A stretch of 64,000 nucleotides of DNA from Gnetum montanum. Lineage: Eukaryota > Streptophyta > Gnetopsida > Gnetales > Gnetaceae. The stretch covers positions 45,572-109,571 of the forward strand of contig MNCI01002773.1 of NCBI GenBank assembly GCA_015680685.1, in the 5' to 3' direction. The notes under the pieces were generated by a model that did not search any database, was not told where the DNA came from, and saw nothing but the letters and a program-made list of their open reading frames with translations. Shown here in pieces: positions 10,930-22,553 of the stretch; within the stretch, counting starts at the first letter, position 1, and the number at the start of each line of letters is the position of its first letter. The position numbers and the translations under genes are program-made.

Positions 10930-12559
10930 TGTTCCTGAACTCCTATTTTTTTTTCTTAACTTAAATTTCCGGCAATTTTTGCATGCTTTAAGAATGCCAC
11001 CAAGAAAAACAATGCTTTGATTCTTTGCACACTTTATAGGATCTGAAAGTCTTCTAACCTTTAATTCTGTTGATGCTAGGAGAAAACTTCATTTTGTAGC
11101 ATTTGAGTTTCACCTTTATTTTGAAAAAAATAGGAAATAGACTTTCTCCAATTCCTTAAGGAATGCAATTTAGTAGCATTCTAGGAAACTTTTAGAGAGC
11201 CTTGGTTTCCATGTTTTACGATGTAATGAACACCAGCTCAATGCCATTTGTTTGATCAAGTCATATGCCATAATGAGAGGAAGGATGAATACAGTGATGG
11301 AATTTTCTTCATTTATCGGGTGTGTATTTTAAATTTGGTATTTGCTTGGTCCCTGTTTAAATACTTCCATTTATTTAGTGCTTAAGCAATTTGTTAGTGT
11401 CTTTATTTCGTATTCGAGCAATGTTTGCTTGTATGTTATGAAATCTTTTTCGTATGCTTGGTTTCTGCAGTGACTCAATGCATGGGGATTCATTGAAGTT
11501 ACAAAGGTTTAATATTGCTATTTCTGCATTTGCTACACCCAAAATATATGATAAGAAATCACATTAATAAAAAAAAATGGAATGTAGAAGTTAATAACCA
11601 TGAAGGTTTCATGATTTTGTGCTGTGGGTACAGAAGACAACTTGGTTAAAATGTTTTCTTTTCAAGATGTTAATTACAAGTCTTAAGAAAGAGTTAAATT
11701 AGCCTGATTAATCCATTGAAAAATTTTGTATTCGTCAGGATGAATATGATTGTTCCGTAGATTGGTTTGGCTGTAGTTGAGTGCATTAGTAAAATTGTTA
11801 AAATAAAAAACATGCAACCTTTATAATCAGTCATGTTCAAAAAAAAAAAAAAAAGGTATTCTAGTGCGTGTGTATATATAGATTAAAAATAATTTTAAAT
11901 AGTGCTTTTAATGGATCAAGAAGATAGGTTGATATACATGTTAATTTACACCGTGATCAAGTATAAAATCAAAATAATAGTAAGTAATAGAAACAAAGAT
12001 TTAATCCTGAATTAGAAGAAATGCATTAGGAATTGGAGATTATCTTTGGAAAAGCATACAAAAATCCTAACAATAGCTTTAGCTTTTAGCAAGCCTTAAC
12101 TCCAATGAAACACTACAAGAGAACATTCATTCAATTGCTTAATGCCTTGATGATTTATTTTCAATGGTAATTTAAGCAACCATTTATATAGTGAATATAA
12201 TGCCTTTCTTGGATAACACTAAATTATAGAGTTGCAATTCAAAATTATCCATAGCTAAATTAAATATTTACATTACATAAAATTTATGCTAGTATTATTT
12301 GCTAATTTACATGTGCAACAATTGTTATATAATATTTTGTAGGTTTTTAAACTTAAATACAATGCACCTACAATATCATTATATGATATTTTGCAAGTTT
12401 TTAAAAATAATCAATGCAAGTAGCAACAATTGTTGCAATTCACAATTTGCCAATCCAAGTTCTTTTTTGCACCAATTGAACTTGTTTGCAAGAATAGCCT
12501 TGGTCCAACATGTCCCTAGGATTTTTTAATGTTGAAACTTCATAAGAGAAATCCTATTC
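10930..12559. other. 3' flank of the Cpn20-like gene and intergenic DNA
   Basis: AT-rich, with no gene seen. The 3' UTR must begin at 10930. A possible poly(A) region lies near 11563-11577 (an ATTAATAAA-like run of As), but other A-rich sites exist. An A run lies near 11838-11855. The only longer open frame, 12299-12529, has no recognisable motif and is probably chance. Confidence 0.4.
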
Positions 12560-12988
12560 CATATGAAATGATAATGAATCTCTATATGCTTTGTCATTGT
12601 ATTAACCCAAGAGCCTTGGACAAGAAAAGTGCACTTAATTATCATATGAGATGTCTTTTTTTTCTTTTTATTTTTTTGGGCTCTTGATCAAAGTTTTTGA
12701 TCAATCATTGTAGTCAAATTACTTATTTGCTTTATGCTACAAACTCAAATTTAGTTGTTGATAAAATGCTTATTTCCTTACTTGAAAAGCTACTACATAC
12801 CTAGATTTAGTTGATGATAATGCAACACAACTTTGTGAATTTAATTAATTGAGCCTACATTTAAAAAAAAAAATACAAATCCACTTGAGAATTTTCAAGC
12901 ATCAAGATCACCTCCCCAATTAGCATCCACAAAGCCATGCAATCCAAAAGAACCTTTTCTCATAACAAATGACAAAATTAGTGGTACT

Positions 12989-13258
12989 TCAAAGATACCT
13001 AAGAATTCTTTTAACAAACGTCCAATGTTCTTTTTTAGGATTAGACATAAACCTACTTGCAAATCCCATTACATATGCAATATTAAGCCTAGTATAGAAC
13101 ATAGTTTCTATGAGATTGTCAATAACATTATCATAGGGGTTTTTTCTCATTACATCCATTTTTTCATCTATCCTTGGACATTGCTCCATAGATAGCTTCA
13201 TGCCCATAGATAATGAAGTGTTTAGTGGCTTATAATTTAGCATATTGAATTTTTCCAA
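12989..13258 (-). pseudogene. Copia reverse transcriptase C-terminal part
   Basis: The peptide has MLNYKPLNTSLSMGMKLS, then NPYDNVIDNLIETMFYTRLN and ASRFMSNPKKEHWTFVKRIL. This matches copia RT after the YVDD box (C.P..TPL..G.KLS....PY....GSLMY....TRPDI....SRFM..P...HW...KRILRYL). RNase H remnants follow at 12680-12960, with GLHGFVDANWGGDLDA preserving the first catalytic region. Confidence 0.85.
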
Positions 13259-14206
13259 AATTTTATTGATATATTAAGATTAACCAACTTGTAACTTTTT
13301 GCCTTTTCCATTGCTTTTAATTTTCATGTTCAAGATTTTCTTTGGGACACGAAAGTCCTTCATCTCAAACTAAAATGATAGTTGATATTTTAGATTTGAA
13401 ATTTCTTGCATACTATGTTCTACTACTAACATATCATCAACATAAAATAGTAGTATCAAACAAGTTTGTATTTCTTTAAGTACATGAAAGGATTGCTATA
13501 AACCATTACAAAACCAAATCTTAATATGCAAGTATCAAATTTCTTACACCATATCCTAGGGGATTATTTCAATCCATTCAAGGATTTCAAAAAGTGATAT
13601 ACCATGTTTTCTTGCCTTTAACCACATAACCTAGAATTTGATACATATAAATTTTTTTTCATAAAGATTTCCATGAAGAAAATTATTCTTAACATCCATC
13701 TAATCAAGTTCAAGATCTAAAGGTTAGTTACAAAAGATGATAGGATTCTTATAAAGGTTAGCTTTACCACTAGTGCAAAACTTCTTCATAATCAATACCC
13801 TCCTTTTGAGAGTATACTTTTGTCACTAGTCATGCTTTGTACTTCTTTTTCTTTTATCTTGAAAACCCATATGTAGCCAACTAGCTTTCATCCAAGAGGA
13901 AGTTCAATAAGTTGCCATGTCTTGTTTTTTATTATTGATTTCACTTTATGATTTATAGCATTTTTCCAAGCATTACTAACTTCTAAATCACAAGCTTTTT
14001 GGTAGGTTTGAGGAGCATCACTAATACATAAAACATGAGTCTAAATACTTAGGCAATCATTTTACCCATTTAACCTTCTTAATTATAGTGATTGATCTTC
14101 TTGAGGCAAATATTCCTCAACATTCTAAATTTTTATCAACTTGTTCTTCAGATGATTCTTGGTTAATATCATAATAAGCTTTTTTTGTAGAATCATTTTC
14201 TCAATC

Positions 14207-14389
14207 TCATTTGGTTAAGATGATTTCGTAAGCACATCTATTCCATACATGATTTCCTAGCTTATATTTCTTTAGCCCATGACCATATCTTAGAAAGATA
14301 CATATATTGGATTTATAATCCAATTTGGATCTACACTCTTTGGGAACATGACAATAAGCAATACAACTAAACACTTTGAAATGAATCAA
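14207..14389 (-). pseudogene. Copia integrase C-terminal part
   Basis: The 60-residue frame holds FKVFSCIAYCHVPKECRSKL then DYKSNICIFLRYG, matching the copia pattern HL.VFGC.AY.HVP...R.KLD.KS..CIF.GY, which follows the integrase catalytic core. The Gly of the usual FIGY motif is replaced. Upstream translation at 14390-14640 gives the end of the catalytic core, including the segment around the third catalytic residue, but with stops. Confidence 0.8.
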
Positions 14390-14885
14390 TGAAACTTTCT
14401 TACCAAACTATATCTCTTGTGAGATTTTGCCATTCAATGATGATGGTGCTAATCTATTAATCAAATAGCAAGTCATCATAATAACCTTTGCCCAAAATTT
14501 ATTTTCAAGATTAACATCACTAATCATACTTTGAGCTTATTCCAAGAGTATTTTATTTATGTACTTCATAACTTCATTTTATTGTGAAGTGCGTGAAATG
14601 CTCTTTTGCCTGAAAATATCTTGAATCTTACAAAACTTTTCAAATTCATCTAAACAATATTCATCATCATTTTTTTTATTCTAAGGGCTTTTGTTTTTTT
14701 TTATAACTTTGATTTTCAACAAGAGCTCTATATTTCTTGAATTTTTAAAAAATTTTATATTTAAGTTTTAGGAAGTAAATCCATACTTTTTAGAATTGTA
14801 TTCTATGAAGGATGCATTATATTTAGAGCTAGTGATTGAAGCCACCAAATTAGAATGAAAGACATCACTATAATTTAGATTCAAT

Positions 14886-14907
14886 GGGGGCGGATGGGTG
14901 GGTGGGT
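14886..14907 (+). other. G-quadruplex-type motif
   Basis: Four runs of three to five Gs lie within 22 bases (GGGGG, then GGG three times with loops of 5, 1 and 1 bases), followed by a six-G run at about 14919-14924. This meets the usual G3+ N1-7 pattern for quadruplex formation on the + strand. It sits at the edge of the copia remnant in otherwise AT-rich DNA. Formation in the cell is inference. Confidence 0.6.
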
Positions 14908-14929
14908 TTGTGGTGTGAGGGGGGTGTGG

Positions 14930-16190
14930 AAAACACTATTCAACACCACTTGAGTCCCAAAAGCTATAACAAAGAAGGGCAGAGTTAAAGTGGACTATGC
15001 CTCACATCTTAGGGTACCTATTTCACAACATAACGCACACAACCCATTAGCCAATGGTTAGAGGCACAGAAGTTGCCATAAGCATTAATTACATAACTTA
15101 ACCAACAAGACGTGCACACACACATGACATATCATTCTCCTGGAAGAGCTAAGATACATTCTTATACTAATGCATCAAGCCCTAAATCCCACTTCAAACA
15201 AAGGGTAGTGCCAACCCAAGCATCGAAGCCAAGCCTCCTTTACAAGCCTACATATCCTTGTGACAAGGTTCATAAGGAATTAAGGTCCATGTAGTTCTAT
15301 AGTGATGGTTAAGATACATGGAACTCAAAAGGATCTCCACACTCCTCTAGCCCCCAATCTAGAGGAAAATAACCTTCAATCCGCCAACAAGCCATGTTTC
15401 CTATACTCTTCCCTACTTGAAACAAGAGACTTCCTCGGAGCATACACTTTCCCAAATGTGAAGAGCCACAATGAATATCAAGGGACTTAAAGCCATTCTA
15501 AAAATTGTAGGCATGAAGGTCTAATAGGTAGTGTTGAACTCAACCTATCATCTAATAGAGGCTTAGAGAAGTTTGTATAACTCAAGTTTAGGAAGAAGAG
15601 GGTTTTTCATTTTTATGGAAATTATACCAACCTTTCTACCTAGAGTGAAATCTACTTGCTTGAAATGTAATTCAATCTTCTATCTCTGGTTGTGATATGA
15701 GAGAGTAGAGTTGATCCTTTTGTAACCAAGGTGAACCACTCTCCATGCCTAGTAATAGTCTTTCACTAACATGTGCAAGAATTTTGGAATTCTATCCTCA
15801 CTATGGCATCACCCAACTCCATAACTAAAAGGGAAGATCCATTCATTCTCTACTTCTTAGAAGTGGTCCATCTCAAATCCACTTTGGTGCTCTCCAACCT
15901 GTCATATGTTTTACATTTTTTTTAAAAAAATTTATAGGTTACACCATGGCTTCCATCATCTAGTGGCTACCTCTAGCCAACCACCTTTGTATATCCACAA
16001 GGACAAATCAATGTGATTTTTAGTGTAGAAATTCTCAATGAAAATCTACTTGTTCTTAAGAGCTTGCCACTCCTCCCAAGTATCCTCCTCTAAGGGTGTG
16101 CCCTACTAATGCCCCACGAACTCAACCTTTTGGTTTGGAGCATAACCTATAATGTGCATGTTGACGATGAAGTAAAATTATCAACCCTTG
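14930..16190. other. Unassigned repetitive-looking DNA
   Basis: No gene is recognised. Two short open frames (15112-15294 and 15302-15490) have no known motif. Minus-strand translation around 15600-15860 is coding-like in places but broken and not identifiable. It is probably decayed transposon sequence between the copia remnant and the LTR-like block that follows. Confidence 0.3.
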
Positions 16191-17028
16191 CTATGTTAAT
16201 GTTTGAAGGCCCATTAGACCTAAGTGATGCAAACATTAAACACACCAATGTACTATCTGTCCATTGATGGAATCTTTCCCTTGATTTTTGGCATGTTTGG
16301 GCCTATTTTGATAAGTTTAAGAGGTTCTAGGCTCAATGGATACTTGTTTGGAGGTGTTTAAAGGTTCTAGACCTCAAAACAAGCAACTTTATTTTTGGCC
16401 CTAGCAAGTGAAATGTCTTAGTCTTATCCAAGATGTCTCAGCTGCACCTAAGATATCTCAATCATTTCCAAGACATCTCAACCTAATCCCAAGTGTCTCA
16501 AATTCTTCCAAGACATCTTAAGCAAGATGTCTTTATCTGTCCCAAGAAGTCTTGTCTGAGGTCTACAACGTTTGAACAAGATATCCCATTCTCCTCCAAG
16601 ATGTCTCAAGCAAACATGAGAAATTTTTGTACTATTTTTTAATCATTCAAAATTTAGATTTAAGAGGCGGGAAAGATGAAGAGATAAAGAGAAAAGGATA
16701 TAAATAAACCTCTTAAGCCTTAATTTTGGGTAAGAGAGTCTAGAGAGATAAGAGGTAAGTTGAGAGAAAAGAGCGGAGAGATAAAACATTGGCTAAGTGT
16801 CTAGATTATCATCATTGTGAGAGTGTTTTCTTTGATTGAGTGTATGTGAGGATTTGATTAAATCTCTTGTCTATACTTGGGAATGTGTGCTTCCTTTCAC
16901 CTGTAAATTCTCCATTTAAGCAAGAATAAAGCTTTCATTTTCTTTTCTTATTAAAAAATTGTTGTTTTTTTGTCATTGAGAGATCTTAGATTTTAGAATT
17001 CAAGGGTGCTCCTCATCACTAAGTGTTG
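16191..17028 (+). mobile_element. LTR-like block with TATA box and poly(A) signal
   Basis: Features typical of a plant LTR occur in order: a repeat-rich U3-like part (16411-16610), a TATA box (GATATAAATAAACC near 16697), a purine-rich transcribed part, and a poly(A) signal (AAGAATAAAGCTTTC near 16921). It is followed at 17029 by a sequence resembling a primer binding site. The left boundary is not defined. It faces right, but the adjoining integrase remnant (17050-17492) runs left, so they belong to different elements. Confidence 0.5.
16411..16610 (+). repeat. Degenerate ~20-bp tandem repeat, about 10 units
   Basis: Units begin at 16411, 16430, 16450, 16470, 16491, 16510, 16524, 16543, 16578 and 16598, mostly 19-21 bases apart. 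The shared core is AAGATGTCTCA, with variants such as aagacatctca and aagatatctca, followed by a C/T-rich spacer. The array lies upstream of the TATA box of the LTR-like block, where it could act as repeated binding sites. Confidence 0.75.
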
Positions 17029-17044
17029 TAGTATCAGAATCCCT
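17029..17044 (+). promoter_or_regulatory. Possible primer binding site (initiator tRNA-Met type)
   Basis: TAGTATCAGAATCCCT resembles TGGTATCAGAGCC, the common complement of the 3' end of initiator tRNA-Met, with G-to-A type changes. It follows directly after the LTR-like block, as a primer binding site would. Confidence 0.45.
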
Positions 17045-17049
17045 AAGAT

Positions 17050-17492
17050 TAAAATTTTTAAGCATTGATACCTAGAATACAAGATGATACTTGGCTAGAT
17101 ATATCAATAGTTGAAATTTGTAAGCAACCATATTGACATGAGCAAGGAATTTAAAAAGTCCACCATACCACCTAAGGACCTTTTGACTAGCACCCTTCTT
17201 TAGCATCATCTAATCCATATAATCCATTTTTAATAATGTCCACTCTTCAACTACAAATTCCAAAGCCTCCTTTTGTTATATGCTTGTTTTTTCATGTGTT
17301 TGGATGAACTTTTCCAAGTACAATTTAGCAACTTGGATACAATTAGCCTAATATTTGATGAATTTATCCATTGAAGGATTAAAACTTTGATGGGAGAAAT
17401 CCACCAATTGAGGAATTAATGGTTGCCTCCCCAATGCCAACTCCACCAGAGAATCCCATGGTTAAGGACTTCTAAATATTGTAGCTAAGGAT
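17050..17492 (-). mobile_element. Gypsy integrase C-terminal fragment, part 1 of split element
   Basis: On the - strand, translation gives LALGRQPLIPQ, then YLEKFIQTHEK, then KVLRWYGGLFKFLAHVNMVA and a YHLVF.VSMLK-like end. This matches the end of a chromovirus-type gypsy integrase (ELVTGRQPLTP; KVHKGLVRRYEGPFPI; KIHPVFHVSCLKPF). The matching upstream part lies beyond the copia insertion at 23413 and above. The integrase catalytic core expected between them is missing. Confidence 0.75.
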
Positions 17493-18400
17493 TGTTGGCT
17501 TTTTAGAGTAGAAGATAATATTTTTTGTTTTAATTATGAAAAATAAGTTTATTTTAACAAAATATAGAAAATTTTTTGGATTCATGAATAGTTGTAATAT
17601 TATTTTAGCCCTAGTCTATATATATATATTAAATTTTTAAGATTTTTTTTGTCATTGGGACTATATCGTATTATTTTTACTAAACTTTGCCCCACCTATC
17701 ACATATATATATCCAAGGCATCTCTTGAAAATTTGTACAATGGAATCATCAATATAACTTTAGCAATAATTTTACTATTTCGTCATTAACTTATCAATCT
17801 TTCATTAATTCATCAGCATCATTCATCATTATTTGCTCAATCTTGGAAGTTGAAGAGTCAGAATTGGGGACATTCACTATTTAGATCATATCTCAGTTAT
17901 TTCCCAACATTTTTTAGTGATTGTAGATTTAGCAAAAAGCTAGAAAGGTGGCTACATGTAGCTAAAATTTTAGTTTGATATCTATTGTAGTTTAGAAGAA
18001 AATAGCTCTATAATTTTGTAGATTTTCTTAATCCTGAATTTTTACCAAACTAAATGATAGTCAATGATTAGATAATTTCTTCCTCATTCCACAACAATTT
18101 GATAGGATATTACTTATTTGAAAGCTAATATCTATGGAAAGGTTTAGTTAAAATTTTAGCATAAAAACGTAACAACTTTTGAATTATCATCTTTGAAATT
18201 TGCACTACCAAAATTCCTATGATTTTTGATAGATTGGAAAGAACATAATATAACCTTAGCTTCTAGATATCTTTTGTAATACTTCCTTTTTTCAAATTGT
18301 AGAGAACTTCCTAACCATTCCAAAAATATAAATTTTGTTAGCTAATTCTTTGTAAAGTCAAGATAACCAACCAATCTTTTTACTGCTTAAAATTCCTTCA
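17493..18400 (+). repeat. 5' LTR of the copia element
   Basis: Starts TGTTGGCTTTTTAGAGTAG and ends ...CCTTCA, directly before the primer binding site. It shares long blocks with the copy at 22554-23412, for example around 17700-17760 versus 22740-22800. It has several TATATATA runs (17620, 17705). Confidence 0.85.
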
Positions 18401-18401
18401 C

Positions 18402-18419
18402 TTAGTATCAGAGTGCTAG
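18402..18419 (+). promoter_or_regulatory. Copia primer binding site
   Basis: TTAGTATCAGAGTGCTAG follows the LTR by one base and resembles TGGTATCAGAGC, the initiator tRNA-Met complement used by plant copia elements. Confidence 0.7.
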
Positions 18420-18433
18420 GTTCACCTAAAAAA

Positions 18434-19330
18434 ATGAGCATAAAAGACATAGCTAGATGTTCCATCATCTTTGATGGCTCTCAAGATTTCAGCCTATGGA
18501 CAAGAATGATGAAAAACCTCCTTGAACATAATGATTGTTAAAAAAATAGTTGAAACAGGTTTTGAATTCATCCATGATTTTAAAAATTTCACTAGATTAC
18601 AAATCAAAAAAATATGAAACAAAGAAGAAGAAGAAGAATTTGACTCTTATGATGCTATTGTCTAATGTCATAAGTTATTTCTTCCAAATGCAGTCTTTAT
18701 ACTATTGCCAAAGAGGTGTGGGATAATCTACAATTTGAATACAAGGAAAGCTTGAAAAATCAATAATTGAAGCAATTAATCTACAAACAAAAATTTGATA
18801 CCCTAAAAATTGGAAGAAATGAAAGTGTCGAAGTCTTCTTTATTAGAATGTATGGTAGCTTACAAAAAATATATGAATATGGTTTTGGATATACTAATAG
18901 GAAAAAATTTCATAAAATTTTTTAAGCTCTTTACATAGATCCAAGATTTGAAAACATGATGGAAAGCATTATTCTTTCAAAGGACTTCAACATGATTAGT
19001 ATTAATGAATTAGTTACTCAAGTCAAAACCCTACAAATAATGAAGAATAATAAACAATCAAGTCAAGATGATCAAGCCCACATAAATAATCATAGAGGAA
19101 GAGGTAGGTAAGAAAGATTTAGAAGAAGAGAAAGATTCAATTATCAGAATAAAAAATAAGAAAAAAACTTAGAAGAAAATGGTGGTCAAAATATAAGAGG
19201 AAGAGGAAGAGGTTTAGCTAGAGAAAGAGGCAAATGAAATCATTCTGGAAGATAAAGATAAGATCAAGACTTAGTACCATATTGCAACTTATGCAAAAGA
19301 AAAGGTCATACCATCAACCAATGCTAGACC
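18434..19330 (+). pseudogene. Copia gag with CCHC zinc knuckle
   Basis: An ATG at 18434 opens a gag-like frame (MSIKDIARCSIIFDGSQDF). Later parts give AKEVWDNLQFEYKE and VEVFFIRMYGSLQKIYEYG, matching the UBN2-type copia gag. An Arg/Gly-rich stretch (about 19085-19250) precedes an intact zinc knuckle CNLCKRKGHTINQC at 19283-19324. Internal stops show that it is dead. Confidence 0.85.
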
Positions 19331-19474
19331 AAAATCAATTTTAAAATAATACATGGATAAACTTCACAACCAAAAAAATATACTCCCTCATTATCACAAA
19401 AGGATACTTAAGAAGAAGAGCTAAGTAATTATGTAGCCTTCAATTCATTTAAAGAAATAAGGCAAGATTCTTGA

Positions 19475-19830
19475 ATTGTAGATGGTGATTGTTGCAATCA
19501 CATGACACCCTCTAAAAATTATCTTTTAAATTACAAAACAAACAACAATCTTGACAACATGAAAATTAGAGATTAAAAATACTTAGTTATAAAAGGAATA
19601 GAATATTGTGTAGTGAAGTTAAATAATGGGAAAAAGTCACAATTTTCAATGTGTATTATGTTCCTAATCTTTTCAACCTTGTCATCTCTATTGGACAAGT
19701 CTCTAATGGAGAAAATATTTTCAATTTCAAGAGCAATTTCTACATGATCAACAAACCCAATGATGAAGAAAGTGTGAAAATCAAAACCTTGAATAATAGA
19801 ATATATTTACTTAAATGAAATTATCTCAAT
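19475..19830 (+). pseudogene. Copia protease remnant
   Basis: The translation IVDGDCCNHMTPSKNYL at about 19475-19525 matches the copia protease start, usually IVDSG.S.HMT. The catalytic D-S-G triplet has become D-G-D, so activity would be lost. Later parts show the remains of the VKLNNGKK... flap region. Confidence 0.7.
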
Positions 19831-19929
19831 GAAAAAGGAAACATCATAAGCAACCATACTACTCAATAAAAGCATGTCCTCACAACAAAAGCCAATCAAA
19901 TTTCAAACAAAAATGAATTCAAGAAAAAG

Positions 19930-20620
19930 GATAATGAGAATTTAAGCAACTCTAGACTTTGGCATGAAAGGCTTGGTCATAGCTTCCATCACAAAATTGA
20001 AAGGATGAACTAACAAGAAAAAGCTACAAACATAAAAATTTTAGATATTTCTTAAGAAAAATGTAAGACTTGCATACAAGAAAAGCAAACCAATTTTTCT
20101 CATAACTCTTACATGATAAAGAAGGAAAACCATTTGATCTATTCTACACATGGATCTTGTTGGGCCAATGCCCACTATTTCAATAGAAGGAACAAATTAT
20201 TTCATAGTCATAGTAGATGACTACTTAAGATATACTTGGACTTATAATTTAAAGTAAAAGGATGAAGCCATCAAATACATTGAAACTTTTTACAAACTTA
20301 TTGAAAACTCTATTAATGTCAAGTTTAAGGCCATCAGATCAAACAAAGGAGGTGAATTCATAAATAAAGAATTTGATAAGTTTTATAAAGAAAATGGCAT
20401 TTTTCATTAAACAAAATGTTAATATAGCCTGCAATCAAATAGAGTAGTTGAATAAAAGAATAGAACCATACAAGAAATGGTAAGATGCTTACTAAAGTAT
20501 GCATCACTGCCTAACCAATATTGGTGTATGATCATCATAGTTTCTTGTTACATTTCTAATTGAATCATCACCAAAAGTAATGAAGATAGATCTTCATATA
20601 AAGTTTTATATAATATAATT
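19930..20620 (+). pseudogene. Copia integrase
   Basis: LWHERLGHSFHHKIERM followed by CKTCIQEKQTNFSH keeps the H..H and C..C zinc site. The core shows NYFIVIVDDYLRYTW with the first catalytic Asp, then RSNKGGEFIN, where the family has RSDNGGEF, so the second catalytic Asp is now Asn (GAC to AAC). VVE*KNRT keeps the Glu but has a stop where Gln or Arg is usual. Confidence 0.85.
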
Positions 20621-20999
20621 CCTAACTTGAGTTATATGAGAATATTTGGATATCATTACTGTATAAAGACCCCAAAACAATTCACTGACAAACTTGAAGA
20701 TAGAGGAAAGAAATCCATCATTTTTTGTTATGATTTCCATACTAGTGAATACATGTGCTATAATCCAATGAATTAAAAATGGCATATTTCAAGAGATGTT
20801 ATATTTGATGAGACAAAGTATCGTACAAGTGATTTTTTCGAATAGCAAAAAATAAAAAATAAAATCATACACATATCAAAGTGTAAAACCTTGGGTTCAA
20901 AGAGACCATCCTTGCACTTAAATACTAGATACAAATTTTGAAAGAACTACAAGATATCAAAATATTATAAATGCTGCGTATTCACCAGTCTCAAGTGAA

Positions 21000-21990
21000 C
21001 CAACCAATGTCAATGAAGCCATGAAATTAAAAGTTTGAAAAGAAGCCATGGACAAAGAGTACAATGTCATTCTAAGAAATAACACATGGAAATTAGTGGA
21101 TACACCAAAAGATAAAAAGGTTATGGATTGTAAGTAACTGTATAAAATGAAGCACAATGAGAAAGGAGAAGTCACAACACATAATGCAAGACTTGTGGCA
21201 AGAGAATTTAAGTAAAAGAAACACATTAACTATAAAGAAATATTTACACTGGTGGCTAGATTTGAAACCATCAAGTTCATTCTCTCCAAAACAACACATA
21301 AAGATCTAAAGGTTTAAGAAATGGATGTCAAATCAACATTTCTAAATGGATACATCAAAGAAGAAATATACACCTATCAGCACAAAGGTTTTGTTATCAA
21401 AAGAAAAGAAAACAATGTGTGCAAACTTAATAAGGCTTTACATGGCCTAAAGCAAACACCCAGGGCTTGGTTCTAGAGAATTAATGACTATTCCATTGGA
21501 AATAATTATCAAAATTACATGTTTAAACGTACACTATATTTCAAGAAGGAATATGAATTCATCATCATATCAGTATATGTAGATGACATTTTCTTTATTG
21601 CCATCAATAAAAGGCTAGCAAAAGATTTCAAGAACGATATGAGAACTAAATTTAAAATGAATGATCTTGGAGAACTTAAATACTTCCTATGAATTGAAGT
21701 AAACTAGGATAAGGAGGAAGTGAATATTCATCAAAACAAATATGCAATTTTCATTATTGAAAAATTCAATCTAGATAATGATTAGCCAGTTAACAATCCT
21801 TTTCCATAGAGTTTAAAGTTAACTAGCAAATATATGACTCCTCTCATAGATGCAACCATGTACATAATCATGATTAGATCTCTTTGATTTCTCTACCATA
21901 TCAAACTAGATTTAGAATATGCAACATCATACTTATCTAGATTAATGCAAGAGCTAAGACAATCTCAAATGCAAGCACTTGTGCATCTCC
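21000..21990 (+). pseudogene. Copia reverse transcriptase
   Basis: Domain blocks in order: W..AM..E...I..N.TW.LV, KTTHKDLKV*EMDVKSTFLN, KALHGLKQTPRAWF, then ISVYVDDIFFIA. The YVDD catalytic box (21576-21587) is intact. A TAA stands where the family has the Trp of KWL.KMK (about 21134), and another where AREF.Q has Gln (about 21214). MNDLGELKYFL*IE follows as in copia. Confidence 0.9.
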
Positions 21991-22500
21991 ATAGGTATGC
22001 AAAAGAAACTTGAAACATTGGGATATAATTTAATAAATAAATTAATAAGCTTCATGCATATTTACATACTAATTGGGTAGCAGACAATGATGATAGAAAA
22101 TTCACATCAAGAGCTCTTGTTATGCATGGAAAAAATATACTATACTAGAAATCAAAGAAGCAATCATCCATCAACTTATCCACTTATGAAGTGAAATTTA
22201 TAGTCATAACAAATGACTTTAACACATACTCTAGCTAAATAAACTTCTCTCACACTTACGATTCAAAGTTGATCTTCCCATAAATTTATACTATGACAAT
22301 AGAATAGCAATTCAATTATCCCAAGACTATGTGCATCACAAAAAATTCAAACACATTGACATCAAGTACTATTTCATCAAGTAAGAAGTGAGAGAAGGAA
22401 CTATCAAACCCATGCACATTAGTTCAAAAGAGTAACTTTTTGACTTATTAATAAAAAATATTTTGTCTCATAAGATCAAGTATCTTAATGAATCTATAGA
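21990..22500 (+). pseudogene. Copia RNase H and polyprotein end
   Basis: Remnants include YLHTNWVADNDDRKFTSRA, where the family has Y.D.DWAG..DDRKSTSG, and QSSINLSTYEVKFI (usual Q..VALSS.EAEY). Catalytic acids are partly kept. The frame decays toward 22500, just before the 3' LTR. Confidence 0.8.
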
Positions 22501-22553
22501 AATTTAGAGCATGATAAAGATGAAGAATAAAGATTGCCTTCACTCTGAGCGAT

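Larger units (their letters stand above)
12560..14880 (-). mobile_element. Ty1/copia retrotransposon remnant
   Basis: Read on the - strand, the order is integrase core end (about 14640-14390), integrase C-terminal part (14389-14207), reverse transcriptase (about 13900-12990) and RNase H (about 12960-12680). Integrase and RT show clear copia phrases: NLENKFWAK, YLINRLAPSSLNGK, IHFKVFSCIAYCHVPKE, and later ASRFMSNPKKEHWTFVKRIL. This order is diagnostic of Ty1/copia (integrase before RT). Gag, protease and the LTRs are not recognised, so the element is partial. Every domain carries stops. Confidence 0.8.
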
